Shown here: piece after piece, positions 18,904-28,348 of the stretch
Numbering within the stretch: the first letter of the stretch is position 1
How the letters are laid out: every line of letters starts with the position of its first letter
Source: Actinomadura sp. GC306
Lineage (GTDB): Bacteria > Actinomycetota > Actinomycetes > Streptosporangiales > Streptosporangiaceae
Assembly: GCF_004348665.1 (NCBI RefSeq)
Contig: NZ_SMKM01000010.1
Span: 1 to 52,688, forward strand
Length of the DNA: 52,688 nt
Direction of reading: 5' to 3'
Notes under the pieces: model-generated
What the model saw: the letters and a program-made list of their open reading frames with translations, nothing else
Databases searched by the model: none
Told to the model about the DNA's origin: nothing
Translations under genes and position numbers: made by a program

Positions 18904-19953
18904 ATGAGGCAAAAGGGGCGTGTCGTACTGGGCCGGACTCTCCGGTGGGCGGGCTGGGCCGCGGCCTACGCGCTGGGGCTCGCCGCCCTCGTGCTCGCCG
19001 GGTCCTGGGTGTGGTGGCAGCAGGAACCGGAGGCCCGGGGCACCGGGACGAACGCGCTGTGGGCGCGGCACCAGTGGGTGGGGGAGCCGCACACGGACGC
19101 GGAGTACCGCGCGTTCGCGGACCTGCTGAAGCAGAACCGGATCACCGACGTGTACTTCCACACGGGACCGTTCGAGGCGGACGGAACGGTGCCGCCCGCC
19201 AAGTACCGCTACGCCCGCGACCTCATCGAGGCGATGCGGGATCACGCGCCGGGCGTCCGCGCCCAGGCGTACCTGGGGCAGATCCGGGTGGTGGACGGCG
19301 AGGGCGTCATCGATCTGGACGACCCGGCCGTCCGCGAGCGGGTCCTCGAGACCGACGAGGCGTTCCTCGACCTCGGGTTCGACGGCATCCACTACGACTT
19401 CGAGCCCATCTACCCCGACGACGAGGCGTTCCTGACCCTCATGGACCGCACCCGCGAACTCACCCGCTCGCGGGGGAGGCTGCTGTCGGTGGCGCTGGAG
19501 CAGCTGACGCTCGTGGACGCGGCCCAGCCCGTCTACAGGGCGCTCATCCCGCGGACGGGGCCGGTCCGCTACCCGGCCCGCCCGACCGCGGACTTCCTGC
19601 GCCGGGTCGCGGACCGCGCCGACCAGGTCGCGATCATGACCTACGACGTGTCGCTGCCCACGCAGTCGCTGACCGGGTGGCACTTCGCCCGGCACACCCG
19701 CGCGACGCTGGAGCTCATCGGCGACCGCACGACCGTGATCATGGGCGTCCCGACCTACCGCCCCCTGGTGGAGTGGGCGGAGACGCTGCCGGTCGCGCTG
19801 CGCGGCGTCCGCCGGGGGATCGATGACCTGGAGCGGCCACCGGCGCGCCCGTACGGCGTCGGCGTGTACGCGGCCTGGACGACCAGGCCCGACGAATGGG
19901 CACGTTATCGCGACATCTGGCTGCCCGCTCCGGCGTCGGCGGCGGGAGCCTGA
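18904..19953 (+). CDS. Membrane-anchored GH18-like glycoside hydrolase fold protein
   Basis: A 349-residue protein with a positively charged start and one N-terminal helix (about 14-34), so the rest is probably outside the membrane. A central FDGIHYDFEPIYPDDEAF resembles the GH18 active-site motif DGxDxDxE. The first internal Asp is His here, while the later Asp and catalytic-type Glu remain. Further TIM-barrel landmarks are VYFHTGPF, QAYLGQI, IMTYDVSLPTQ and MGVPTYRP. The ATG at 18904 has no clear ribosome-binding site and lies 17 bases after the EamA stop, so cotranscription is likely. The substrate is unknown. Confidence 0.7.
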   Translation: MRQKGRVVLGRTLRWAGWAAAYALGLAALVLAGSWVWWQQEPEARGTGTNALWARHQWVGEPHTDAEYRAFADLLKQNRITDVYFHTGPFEADGTVPPAKYRYARDLIEAMRDHAPGVRAQAYLGQIRVVDGEGVIDLDDPAVRERVLETDEAFLDLGFDGIHYDFEPIYPDDEAFLTLMDRTRELTRSRGRLLSVALEQLTLVDAAQPVYRALIPRTGPVRYPARPTADFLRRVADRADQVAIMTYDVSLPTQSLTGWHFARHTRATLELIGDRTTVIMGVPTYRPLVEWAETLPVALRGVRRGIDDLERPPARPYGVGVYAAWTTRPDEWARYRDIWLPAPASAAGA

Positions 19954-20090
19954 CGAACCCGGCACGAAGAGGTGACGAACCGGTCAGAGGCGTAGGTACA
20001 AAGGGTTGGGTAGCCGCGTACCCGCCGGGGTAGGGCACCGTGCGAAGTCGGGGGCGGGCCAGCGCAGGGCGAAGGGAAGGGGCGAGGCCG

Positions 20091-20312
20091 ATGGGCACTC
20101 AGCAGACCGCGTGGCATGTCGCCGACCGGCTCGGCGAGCTGTCGGCCGAGTTCACCGGCTGGCGGATCGGGCGGGGCGGGTCCGGCCACTGGTGGGCCGT
20201 CCGCGGCAACGACTTCGTGCGCACTCCCGACGTCGAGGAACTGCGCGTCCGGTTGCATGAGATGACCGCTGGGTCACGTTATCCAAACGAGTCCGGGAAG
20301 TGGCCGGACTGA
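20091..20312 (+). CDS. Small hypothetical actinobacterial protein
   Basis: A 73-residue protein starting MGTQQTAWHVADRLGELS, preceded by a GAAGGGAAGG purine-rich site. It continues with WRIGRGGSGHWWAVRGNDFVRTPDVEELRVRLHEM, a compact alpha/beta-like sequence rich in Trp and Arg. I do not recognise a named domain. A hairpin terminator follows 40 bases after the stop. An alternative start at 20040 adds 17 residues but lacks a better site. Confidence 0.6.
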   Translation: MGTQQTAWHVADRLGELSAEFTGWRIGRGGSGHWWAVRGNDFVRTPDVEELRVRLHEMTAGSRYPNESGKWPD

Positions 20313-20352
20313 CCCCGTAACGCGGCATTTGCGTGCCACGATGTGGTTGTGG

Positions 20353-20397
20353 GAGCCGCCGCCACGCGTACCCCCGAGCGTGTGGCGGCGGCTTCTT
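20353..20397 (+). terminator. Hairpin terminator before dapA
   Basis: GAGCCGCCGCCACGC (from 20353) pairs with GCGTGTGGCGGCGGCTT (20378-20394) with a 2-base bulge, followed by CTTCC. It ends transcription of the small gene at 20091. The other 130 bases before dapA show no gene. Confidence 0.6.
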
Positions 20398-20512
20398 CCA
20401 TGCCCGCCGGACGCCCGCCCGGGGCCCCGCGCCGCGGCCCGCTCCCCGCCCCGTTCCACGCCCGTCGCCGGTCAGCTTGGACCTGCGGGTCCACCGTGCG
20501 CGGCCGGAGCGG

Positions 20513-20518
20513 TACCGT
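20513..20518 (+). promoter_or_regulatory. dapA -10 box (leaderless-type)
   Basis: TACCGT lies seven bases before the dapA ATG at 20526. There is no Shine-Dalgarno at normal distance; GGAGCGG is 15 bases away. The mRNA probably starts at or next to the ATG. Confidence 0.45.
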
Positions 20519-20525
20519 TCGGTGC

Positions 20526-21464
20526 ATGGCACCCAGCACATCACCTGACGCTCCGTTCGGACGGATGCTGACCGCCATGGTCACTCCGTTCCTGCCGGAC
20601 GGCGGCGTCGACTACGACGGCGCCGCGCGCCTCGCGACCCACCTGGTCGACGAGCGGCGCCACGACGGCCTGGTCGTCAACGGGACGACCGGCGAGTCGC
20701 CGACGACGAGCGACGACGAGAAGACCAAGCTGCTGCGCGCGGTCATCGAGGCGGTCGGCGACCGCGCCGTGATCGTCGCCGGTGCCGGGACCAACCACAC
20801 CGAGCACACCCTGAAACTCGCCCGGCAGGCCGAGGCCGCCGGCGCGCACGGGCTGCTCGTGGTGACGCCCTACTACAACAAGCCCCCGCAGGAGGGCCTC
20901 GTTCGCCACTTCACGGCCGTGGCCGACGCGACGGGGCTGCCCGCGATGCTGTACGACATCCCCGGGCGCGCGGGGGTGCCGATCGAGAACGAGACGCTGG
21001 TGCAGCTCGCCGAGCACCCGCGGATCGTCGCCGTCAAGGACGCCAAGGGCGACCTTTTCGGCGCGTCGAGAGTGATGGTGGAGACCGACCTCGTCTGGTA
21101 CTCCGGCGACGACAACCTCAACCTGCCCTGGCTCTCGGTCGGCGCGGCGGGGTTCGTCAGCGTCGTCGGGCATGTCGTGGGTATCGAGCTCCATGAGATG
21201 ATCGACGCACACCGCGCCGGCGACCACGGGCGCGCGCTGGAGATCCACCGGCGGCTGCTTCCCGTGGTCACCGCCATCATGACCCGTACGCAGGGCGCCA
21301 TCGCCGTCAAGGCAGCGCTGAACCTGCTCGGCCTCCCCGGAGGCGGCCCGCTCCGCGCGCCGCTGGTGGAGGCCACGCCGGAGTTCGCGGCGCGACTGCG
21401 TGAAGACCTCACGATTGGGGGAGTCAAAGTGCCCGAGGCAACCATCCCGGAGGTCGCCCGGTGA
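20526..21464 (+). CDS. dapA: 4-hydroxy-tetrahydrodipicolinate synthase
   Basis: DapA condenses pyruvate with aspartate semialdehyde, the first step specific to lysine and diaminopimelate. The 312-residue TIM-barrel protein has GTTGES (53-58), TPYYNKP (114-120), Tyr143 in MLYDIPGR and the Schiff-base Lys171 in VAVKDAKGD. The ATG at 20526 gives the expected length. The stop overlaps the RNase J start by four bases (GTGA). In other actinomycetes thyX and dapA are neighbours, but no thyX is seen here. Confidence 0.97.
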   Translation: MAPSTSPDAPFGRMLTAMVTPFLPDGGVDYDGAARLATHLVDERRHDGLVVNGTTGESPTTSDDEKTKLLRAVIEAVGDRAVIVAGAGTNHTEHTLKLARQAEAAGAHGLLVVTPYYNKPPQEGLVRHFTAVADATGLPAMLYDIPGRAGVPIENETLVQLAEHPRIVAVKDAKGDLFGASRVMVETDLVWYSGDDNLNLPWLSVGAAGFVSVVGHVVGIELHEMIDAHRAGDHGRALEIHRRLLPVVTAIMTRTQGAIAVKAALNLLGLPGGGPLRAPLVEATPEFAARLREDLTIGGVKVPEATIPEVAR

Positions 21465-23146
21465 GTCATCCTCACCCGGACCTGCCGGACCCGCCCGCAC
21501 CGCCCGACGGCGGCCTGCGCATCGTCGCGCTCGGCGGCCTCGGGGAGATCGGCCGCAACATGACCGTGTTCGAGTACGCCGGCCGGCTGCTCGTCGTGGA
21601 CTGCGGCGTCCTGTTCCCCGAGACCGAGCAGCCCGGTGTCGACCTGATCCTGCCCGACTTCGAATACATCAGGGACCGCCTGGACGACATCGAGGCGGTC
21701 GTCCTCACGCACGGCCACGAGGACCACCTCGGCGCCGTGCCGTACCTGCTGCGCGAGCGCCGCGACATCCCGATCATCGGCTCGAAGCTGACGCTGGCGC
21801 TGCTGGAGGCCAAGCTCACCGAGCACCGCATCAAGCCGGTGACCGACGTCGTCAAGGAGGGCGAGCGGCGCGACCTCGGGCCGTTCGGCTGCGAGTTCCT
21901 CGCCGTCAACCACTCGATCCCGGACGCGCTGGCCGTCGCCATCCGCACCCCGGCCGGGCTGGTCCTGCACACCGGCGACTTCAAGATGGACCAGCTGCCG
22001 CTGGACGGCCGGCTCACCGACCTGCCCGGCTTCGCCCGGCTCGGCGCCGAGGGCATCGACCTGCTGATGTCGGACTCGACCAACTCCGAGGTCCCGGGCT
22101 TCGTCACCAGCGAGCGCAACATCGGCCCGGTCGTGGACGAGGTGTTCCGCACCGCGCAGGAGCGGCTGATCGTCGCCTGCTTCGCCTCGCACATCCACCG
22201 CGTCCAGCAGGTCCTCGACGCGGCCGTCGCCAACGGCCGCAAGGTGTGCTTCGTCGGCCGGTCGATGGTCCGCAACATGGGCGTCGCCCGGGAGCTCGGC
22301 TACCTCAGCGTGCCCGACGGCATCATGGTCGACCAGAAGGAGCTGGACAACATCCCCGGCGACCGGCTGGTGCTGGTGTGCACCGGCTCGCAGGGCGAGC
22401 CGATGTCGGCGCTGTCGCGGATGGCGAACCGCGACCACTCGATCCGCATCACCGACCGCGACACCGTGATGCTGGCGTCGTCGCTGATCCCGGGCAACGA
22501 GACCGCGGTCAACCGCGTCATCAACGGGCTCACCCGGTGGGGCGCGCGCGTCGTCCACAAGGGCAACGCGCTGGTGCACGTGTCCGGGCACGCGTCGGCG
22601 GGCGAGCTGCTGTACGTCCTCAACGTGACGAAGCCGGCGAACTTCATCCCCATCCACGGGGAGTGGCGGCACCTGCGCGCGCACGCCAAGCTGGCCGCGC
22701 TCACCGGCGTGCCGGACGACCGGATCGTCATCGCGGAGGACGGCGTCGTCGTCGACCTCGTGGACGGCCGGGCCCGCATCGTCGGCGCGGTGCCCGCCGG
22801 ATACGTGTACGTGGACGGCCTGTCGGTCGGCGAGGTCACCGAGACCTCGCTGAAGGACCGGCGCATCCTCGGCGAGGAGGGCTTCGTCTCCATCGTCGTG
22901 GGCATCGACTCCACGTCCGGCAAGCTCGTCGCCGGCCCCGAGGTGCACGCCCGCGGCGCCGGCATCCTCAACCAGGACTTCGACGAGGTCATCGGCCGGA
23001 TCGAGGACGTGCTGCGGGACGCCGCCGGCGACGGCGTGAACGACCTGCACCAGCTCCACCAGGTGATCCGCCGCACGGTCGGCAAGTGGGTGAGCGACAA
23101 CTACCGCCGCCGCCCGATGATCATCCCGGTGGTCGTCGAGGTCTGA
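21461..23146 (+). CDS. rnj: Ribonuclease J
   Basis: RNase J is a metallo-beta-lactamase-fold ribonuclease with endo- and 5'-exonuclease activity. The 561-residue protein carries the zinc motif HGHEDH at 84-89, a beta-CASP domain around 210-360 with CTGSQGEP, and the closing HVSGHAS motif near 380. The C-terminal dimerisation domain follows. GTG 21461 overlaps the dapA stop (GTGA), so translation is coupled. The dapA-RNase J pair is conserved in actinobacteria. A strong hairpin terminator follows. Confidence 0.97.
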   Translation: MSHPHPDLPDPPAPPDGGLRIVALGGLGEIGRNMTVFEYAGRLLVVDCGVLFPETEQPGVDLILPDFEYIRDRLDDIEAVVLTHGHEDHLGAVPYLLRERRDIPIIGSKLTLALLEAKLTEHRIKPVTDVVKEGERRDLGPFGCEFLAVNHSIPDALAVAIRTPAGLVLHTGDFKMDQLPLDGRLTDLPGFARLGAEGIDLLMSDSTNSEVPGFVTSERNIGPVVDEVFRTAQERLIVACFASHIHRVQQVLDAAVANGRKVCFVGRSMVRNMGVARELGYLSVPDGIMVDQKELDNIPGDRLVLVCTGSQGEPMSALSRMANRDHSIRITDRDTVMLASSLIPGNETAVNRVINGLTRWGARVVHKGNALVHVSGHASAGELLYVLNVTKPANFIPIHGEWRHLRAHAKLAALTGVPDDRIVIAEDGVVVDLVDGRARIVGAVPAGYVYVDGLSVGEVTETSLKDRRILGEEGFVSIVVGIDSTSGKLVAGPEVHARGAGILNQDFDEVIGRIEDVLRDAAGDGVNDLHQLHQVIRRTVGKWVSDNYRRRPMIIPVVVEV

Positions 23147-23159
23147 CCCGGCACGGGCC

Positions 23160-23186
23160 GGCCGCGGGACCGCGCGTCCCGCGGCC
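23160..23186 (+). terminator. Hairpin terminator after RNase J gene
   Basis: GGCCGCGGGAC (23160-23170) and GTCCCGCGGCC (23176-23186) form a perfect 11-bp stem with a 5-base loop, 13 bases after the stop. No long T run follows. Confidence 0.6.
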
Positions 23187-23250
23187 GCCCGTTCCCTGGC
23201 ACCGGGCCGCCAACACGCCCGTCGCCATCCCGGGAGTTTCCGGGGTCCTT

Positions 23251-23266
23251 GGTTACTCTCGTAACC
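23251..23266 (+). promoter_or_regulatory. Inverted repeat and -10 box abutting the ftsK start
   Basis: GGTTAC-TCTC-GTAACC ends directly against ATG 23267. It overlaps TACTCT (23254-23259), a -10 box seven bases before the ATG. There is no Shine-Dalgarno, so the mRNA is probably leaderless and the palindrome is a likely operator or an mRNA 5' structure. Confidence 0.45.
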
Positions 23267-25915
23267 ATGGCCACACGTACGTCTGGGGGCGCGAAGCGGT
23301 CCTCCTCGCGTGCGGGGGGCAACGCGGCCCGCAAGCCCGCGGCACGGTCCACCCCCCGGAAGCGGCCGACCGGCACCGGGAAGGGCGGGGGCCGCGGCAC
23401 GGGCCGGGGGCGCCCCCCGCAGAAGCCCGACCCGATCTCCCAGGCGGTCCTCGGGTTCTTCAAGCTGCTGTTCCGGCTGTACCTGCTCGCGGCCGTCGCG
23501 GTGGGCTCGGTCTTCCGCGCCTACGGCGACGGCGCCCGCAACCTCGACCCGGAGCACCGCCGCGACGGGCTGGGGTTCGCGCTGCTCGGCTCGTCCATCG
23601 TGCTGGCCTCGGTCACCTGGTTCCGGCCGGACGGCGTCGTCACGATCGCGCTGGAGAAGGTGGCGCGCGGCGGGCTCGGCATCATCGCGATGGCGCTGCC
23701 CGTGCTGCTGGCGCTGCTGGCGTGGCAAACGCTGCGCCACCCCGAGCAGCACGAGGACACCGGGCGCGTCGTCATCGGCATGACCGCCCTCACCGTCGGC
23801 GTGCTCGGCATCCTGCACATCGCCGCGGGCATCCCGTCGCCCGCGGCGGACATGGAGGGCGTGCGCGACGCGGGCGGCGTCGTCGGCTGGCTCGTGTCGG
23901 CGCCGCTGGAGGCGGCGCTCAGCGGGTGGGTCGCCGTGCCGCTGCTGCTGCTCCTGTCCGGGTTCGGGCTGCTCGTCGTCACCGCGACCCCCATCAACCG
24001 GGTCCCCGAGCGGTGCGCCGAGCTGTGGGCCGTGGCCACGCTGCAGGGCCGTCCGCGGCGCGAGACCGGTGACGGCGAGGCCGGCGACGAGGAGGCGGAG
24101 GCGCCGAAGAAGCGCCGCCGGAAGAAGAAGCCCGACGAGGAGGCCCCGGACGACCTGGAGGTCGGGGAGCACTCCAGGCCCTACGACACGCCGCTGCTGG
24201 AGGACGAGCCGAAGCCGGCCGCCCGCACCCGGCGCGACCTCGCCGACGAGCTGTTCGAGCCGGACCCGTTCCGGTCGGACGTCCCGCCGCCGGCGCCGCC
24301 CGGGGACGACGAGCTCCCACCGGACGAGCCTCCGGCGGACGAGCACGCGGCCGAGCACGGCCCCGGCGGGGACGTTCCGGTCCCCGAGGTCCCGGACCCG
24401 TCGCCCGGCCCGCGCCGCTCCGAGCAGCTGCCGCTGTCGTCGTCCGGCGAGATCTACGTGCTGCCCGACCCCTCGGCGCTGCGGCCCGGCACCGTCACCA
24501 AGGCGCGCACCAAGGCCAACGACACGGTGGTGAACGCGCTCACCGGCGTGCTGGAGCAGTTCGACATCGACGCGCAGGTCACCGGGTTCACCCGCGGCCC
24601 GACGATCACCCGGTACGAGATCGAGCTCGGCCCGGCGGTGAAGGTGGAGAAGGTCACCGCGCTGACCAAGAACATCGCCTACGCGGTGAAGAGCGCGGAC
24701 GTGCGGATCATCTCCCCGATCCCCGGCAAGTCGGCGATCGGGGTGGAGATCCCGAACACCGACAAGGACATCGTCAGCCTCGGCGACGTGCTGCGCTCGC
24801 CCGCCGCGACCAACGAGCACCACCCGATGATCGTCGGGCTCGGCAAGGACGTCGAGGGCCGCACGGTCGTGGCGAACCTGGCGAAGATGCCGCACATCCT
24901 CATCGCCGGCGCGACCGGCGCGGGCAAGTCGACGTGCATCAACGGGCTGATCACCTCGATCCTGATGCGCGCCACGCCCGACGAGGTCCGGATGATCCTG
25001 GTGGACCCCAAGCGGGTCGAGCTGACGATGTACCAGGGCATCCCGCACCTGATCACGCCGATCATCACCAACCCGAAGAAGGCCGCCGAGGCCCTCGACT
25101 GGGTCGTCGGCGAGATGGACCGCCGCTACGACGACCTGGCCGCGTCCGGGTACCGGCACATCGACGACTTCAACAAGGCGGTGAAGGCGGGCAAGCTGAC
25201 TGCGCCGCCCGGCAGCGAGCGCGTCTACACGCCGTACCCGTACATGCTGGTCATCGTGGACGAGCTGGCCGACCTGATGATGGTCGCGCCGCGCGACGTG
25301 GAGGACTCGGTCGTCCGCATCACCCAGCTCGCCCGCGCCGCCGGGATCCACCTGGTGCTGGCGACGCAGCGGCCCTCGGTGGACGTCGTCACCGGCCTCA
25401 TCAAGGCGAACGTGCCGTCCCGGCTGGCGTTCGCGACGTCGTCGCTGTCCGACAGCCGCGTCATCCTCGACCAGCCCGGCGCCGAGAAGCTCGTGGGGCA
25501 GGGCGACGCGCTGTTCCTGCCGATGGGCGCCAGCAAGCCGATGCGCATCCAGAACGCCTACGTGGCGGAGAAGGAGATCAGCGGCATCGTCGAGCACTGC
25601 AAGGGGCAGATGGAGGCGAGCTACCGGGAGGACGTCGCCGCGGCGGGCGCGCCGAAGAAGGAGATCGACGAAGAGATCGGCGACGACATGGACCTGCTCG
25701 TCCAGGCCATCGAGCTCGTCGTGTCGACCCAGTTCGGGTCGACGTCGATGCTCCAGCGCAAGCTCCGCGTCGGGTTCGCCAAGGCCGGGCGCCTGATGGA
25801 CCTGATGGAGAGTCGCGACATCGTCGGCCCCAGCGAGGGCTCCAAGGCGCGGGACGTGCTGACCAAGCCGGACGATCTCCCCGGGGTGCTCGCGGAGCTG
25901 CGCGGCGGCGGCTGA
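23267..25915 (+). CDS. ftsK: FtsK/SpoIIIE DNA translocase
   Basis: FtsK pumps chromosomal DNA through the closing septum. The 882-residue protein has a basic N-terminus, about four membrane helices up to residue 240, a Pro/Asp/Glu-rich linker, and the motor. The motor shows Walker A GATGAGKST near 548 and Walker B LVIVDELADLMM near 660, plus the ATQRPSVDVVTG motif. A C-terminal gamma winged helix (about 808-880; STSMLQRKLRVGFAKAGRLMD) reads KOPS DNA sites. I chose ATG 23267; an upstream start at 23249 lies inside the promoter palindrome. Confidence 0.97.
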   Translation: MATRTSGGAKRSSSRAGGNAARKPAARSTPRKRPTGTGKGGGRGTGRGRPPQKPDPISQAVLGFFKLLFRLYLLAAVAVGSVFRAYGDGARNLDPEHRRDGLGFALLGSSIVLASVTWFRPDGVVTIALEKVARGGLGIIAMALPVLLALLAWQTLRHPEQHEDTGRVVIGMTALTVGVLGILHIAAGIPSPAADMEGVRDAGGVVGWLVSAPLEAALSGWVAVPLLLLLSGFGLLVVTATPINRVPERCAELWAVATLQGRPRRETGDGEAGDEEAEAPKKRRRKKKPDEEAPDDLEVGEHSRPYDTPLLEDEPKPAARTRRDLADELFEPDPFRSDVPPPAPPGDDELPPDEPPADEHAAEHGPGGDVPVPEVPDPSPGPRRSEQLPLSSSGEIYVLPDPSALRPGTVTKARTKANDTVVNALTGVLEQFDIDAQVTGFTRGPTITRYEIELGPAVKVEKVTALTKNIAYAVKSADVRIISPIPGKSAIGVEIPNTDKDIVSLGDVLRSPAATNEHHPMIVGLGKDVEGRTVVANLAKMPHILIAGATGAGKSTCINGLITSILMRATPDEVRMILVDPKRVELTMYQGIPHLITPIITNPKKAAEALDWVVGEMDRRYDDLAASGYRHIDDFNKAVKAGKLTAPPGSERVYTPYPYMLVIVDELADLMMVAPRDVEDSVVRITQLARAAGIHLVLATQRPSVDVVTGLIKANVPSRLAFATSSLSDSRVILDQPGAEKLVGQGDALFLPMGASKPMRIQNAYVAEKEISGIVEHCKGQMEASYREDVAAAGAPKKEIDEEIGDDMDLLVQAIELVVSTQFGSTSMLQRKLRVGFAKAGRLMDLMESRDIVGPSEGSKARDVLTKPDDLPGVLAELRGGG

Positions 25916-25931
25916 CCCGCGGGCCGCGGAG

Positions 25932-25951
25932 GGGCCGGTGCGCACCGGCCC
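25932..25951 (+). terminator. Hairpin terminator after ftsK
   Basis: GGGCCGGTGC-GCACCGGCCC is a perfect 20-bp palindrome 16 bases after the ftsK stop. The rest of the 171-base gap to the rodZ-like gene carries a TAGACT -10 candidate at 26038-26043. Confidence 0.55.
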
Positions 25952-26086
25952 GGTGAATGCCGACGCATGGCGGAATGATGCGAAATCTTGCCCTGTTTCG
26001 AACGTGTCGCCCGTCGCCCAGCGGGCATGGCCGTTCCTAGACTGGTGTCGCAGGAGTTCGGCGTACGACTGCCCTGGAGGCCCGGC

Positions 26087-26848
26087 GTGACCATCGGTGA
26101 GACCTTGACGGAGGAACGTCAGCGGGCGGGTCTCACGGTGACACAGGTGAGCCTCCAGACGCGGATACGGGAGACCGTGATCCGCGGCATGGAGGCCGAC
26201 GACTTCTCCTTCTGCGGCGGCAACTTCTACGCCCGCGGGCACATCCGCAGCGTGTCCCGCGTCATCGGCATCGACCCGGAGCCGCTCGTCGCCGAGTTCG
26301 ACGCGACGCACGGCGGCGCCCCGCAGCCGGTGTCGGCGGCGTCGGCGTTCGAGCCGGAGCAGCCGGTCGCGTTCCGGGAGCGCCGGGCGCCGAACTGGAG
26401 CGCCGCGATGGCGCTCGCCCTCGCGTTCGTGGTCGTGTACGGCGTCGTCCAGGTGATCGGGCACGACGGCGGCGCCGAGCGGCGCACCGCCCAGCAGGTC
26501 GCCGGGACCCCGGCCCCCGCCCCGTCGACGTCCGCGCCCGCGCCGTCCCCTTCGCCGGAGACCGGCGGCCCGGTCGCGGCGGCGCCGCGCACCAAGGTCG
26601 AGGTGCAGGTCGAGGCCAAGCGCACGACCTGGCTGAACGCCCAGGACGACAAGGGCCGGACGCTGTTCAGCGGCATGCTCCGCAAGGGCGACGTCAAGGA
26701 CTGGTCGGCGAAGAGGGAGATCCGGCTCGTGATCGGCGTCGGCGGCAGCGTCGACCTGACCGTCAACGGCAAGGATCTCGGTTCGCCCGGCCAGGGCGAG
26801 GGCGTGCAGCGGCTGAGCTTCGACCGGGACGACCCCGAGCCCGCCTGA
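26087..26848 (+). CDS. RodZ-like protein: cytoplasmic helix-turn-helix, one TM helix, DUF4115
   Basis: A 253-residue bitopic protein. Residues 1-65 hold a HTH_25-type helix-turn-helix (TIGETLTEERQRAGLTVTQVSLQTRIRETVI, NFYARGHIRSVSRVIG). A membrane helix follows at about 105-125, then a Pro/Ala/Ser-rich stretch and a C-terminal beta-rich DUF4115-like domain. This is the RodZ layout, a scaffold for wall synthesis and cell shape. GTG 26087 has a GGAGG site with six bases; upstream codons are not RodZ-like. The ftsK-rodZ-rimO-pgsA order is conserved in actinobacteria. Confidence 0.85.
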   Translation: MTIGETLTEERQRAGLTVTQVSLQTRIRETVIRGMEADDFSFCGGNFYARGHIRSVSRVIGIDPEPLVAEFDATHGGAPQPVSAASAFEPEQPVAFRERRAPNWSAAMALALAFVVVYGVVQVIGHDGGAERRTAQQVAGTPAPAPSTSAPAPSPSPETGGPVAAAPRTKVEVQVEAKRTTWLNAQDDKGRTLFSGMLRKGDVKDWSAKREIRLVIGVGGSVDLTVNGKDLGSPGQGEGVQRLSFDRDDPEPA

Positions 26849-26917
26849 CGGCGCGGAGTGCGATCTCGGGTCGCCGGTCGATTCGGGTCGCTGGTCGGTT
26901 CGGGACACCGGGCCCAT

Positions 26918-26923
26918 TACCTT
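26918..26923 (+). promoter_or_regulatory. rimO -10 box (leaderless-type)
   Basis: TACCTT ends six bases before the rimO ATG at 26930. AGGGGC fills the gap but is too close to the start to serve as a ribosome-binding site. Confidence 0.4.
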
Positions 26924-26929
26924 AGGGGC

Positions 26930-28348
26930 ATGTCGACTCGCCGCAAGGTCTCACTCATCACGCTCGGCTGCGCCCGCAACGAGGTCGATTCCGAGGAGCT
27001 CGCCGCGCGCATGGAAGACGCGGGCTGGGACCTGGCCGAGGGCGCGGACGGCGCCGACGTGGTCGTCGTGAACACCTGCGGGTTCATCGAGGCGGCCAAG
27101 AAGGACTCCATCGACACGCTGCTGGCCGCGCACGACTCCGGCGCGAAGGTCGTCGCCGCGGGCTGCATGGCCGAGCGGTACGGCAAGGAGCTGGCAGAGG
27201 CGCTGCCGGAGGCCGACGCGGTCATCGGCTTCGACGACTACGCCGGGATCGGCGAGCGGCTCGACGACGTCATGGCGGGCCGCCGCCGCGCCGCGCACAC
27301 CCCGCGCGACCGGCGGACGCTGCTGCCGATCAGCCCGGTCGAGCGGTCGGCGGCGCGGGCGGCGATCCCGGGCCACGGGGACGACTCCGCCGGCGACCTG
27401 CCGGCCGGGGTGGCGCCGGCGTCCGGGCCGCGGGTGCTGCGGCGGCGGCTCGGCGGCGGGCCGGTCGCGCCGCTGAAGCTGGCGTCCGGTTGCGACCGGC
27501 GCTGCACGTTCTGCGCGATCCCCGCCTTCCGCGGCGCGTACGTGTCGCGGCCGCCGGCGGAGGTGCTGGAGGAGGCCCGCTGGCTCGCCGGGCACGGCGT
27601 CCGCGAGCTGGTCCTCGTCAGCGAGAACTCCACGTCCTACGGCAAGGACCTCGGCGACCTGCGGGCGCTGGAGAAGCTGCTCCCCGGCCTCGCCGCCGTG
27701 GACGGCATCGAGCGGGTCCGGGTCAGCTACCTGCAGCCCGCCGAGACGCGCCCGGGGCTCATCGAGGCGATCTGCGGCACGCCGGGCGTCGCGCCGTACT
27801 TCGACATGTCGTTCCAGCACGCGAGCGGCCCGGTGCTGCGGTCGATGCGCAGGTTCGGCGACCGGGAGCGGTTCCTGGGGCTGCTCGACCAGATCCGGCG
27901 GCTCGCGCCCGAGGCGGGCGTGCGGTCGAACTTCATCGTCGGGTTCCCCGGCGAGTCCGAGGACGACTTCGAGGAGCTGGCGGAGTTCCTCAGCGCCGCG
28001 CGGCTGGACGCGGTCGGCGTGTTCGGCTACTCCGACGAGGAGGGCACCGAGGCCGCCGAGCTGGACGGCAAGCTCGACCCGGCCGAGGTCGCCGCCAGGG
28101 TCGAGGAGCTGACGACCCTCGCCGAGGAGCTCACCGCGCAGCGCGCCGAGGACCGCGTCGGCTCGGAGGTCCACGTCCTGCTGGAGGACAAGACCGAGGA
28201 CGGCGACGTCGAGGGGCGCGCCGCGCACCAGGCGCCAGAGGTGGACGGGACCGTCCTCGTCCGCGGCGCGGGCCTCGCGCTCGGCGAGATCGTCGCGGCG
28301 CGCGTCACCGGCAGCGAGGGCGTGGACCTGATCGCGGACGTGTCGTGA
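26930..28348 (+). CDS. rimO: Ribosomal protein S12 methylthiotransferase
   Basis: RimO methylthiolates an aspartate of ribosomal protein S12 using two 4Fe-4S clusters. The 472-residue protein has the N-terminal UPF0004 domain with Cys14, Cys50 and Cys79. The radical-SAM domain has C188-x3-C192-x2-C195 (CDRRCTFC), and a C-terminal TRAM domain (about 400-472) follows. GTGA overlap couples it to pgsA. ATG 26930 fits the family N-terminus, and the frame open upstream of it is not RimO-like. A linker of about 60 residues (125-185) between domains is longer than usual. Confidence 0.96.
   Translation: MSTRRKVSLITLGCARNEVDSEELAARMEDAGWDLAEGADGADVVVVNTCGFIEAAKKDSIDTLLAAHDSGAKVVAAGCMAERYGKELAEALPEADAVIGFDDYAGIGERLDDVMAGRRRAAHTPRDRRTLLPISPVERSAARAAIPGHGDDSAGDLPAGVAPASGPRVLRRRLGGGPVAPLKLASGCDRRCTFCAIPAFRGAYVSRPPAEVLEEARWLAGHGVRELVLVSENSTSYGKDLGDLRALEKLLPGLAAVDGIERVRVSYLQPAETRPGLIEAICGTPGVAPYFDMSFQHASGPVLRSMRRFGDRERFLGLLDQIRRLAPEAGVRSNFIVGFPGESEDDFEELAEFLSAARLDAVGVFGYSDEEGTEAAELDGKLDPAEVAARVEELTTLAEELTAQRAEDRVGSEVHVLLEDKTEDGDVEGRAAHQAPEVDGTVLVRGAGLALGEIVAARVTGSEGVDLIADVS

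Noticed and set aside
20873-26917. A 2014-codon minus-strand open frame
   Set aside because: It is the antisense of dapA, RNase J, ftsK and the rodZ-like gene; low-complexity Arg/Asp/Val sequence without domains.
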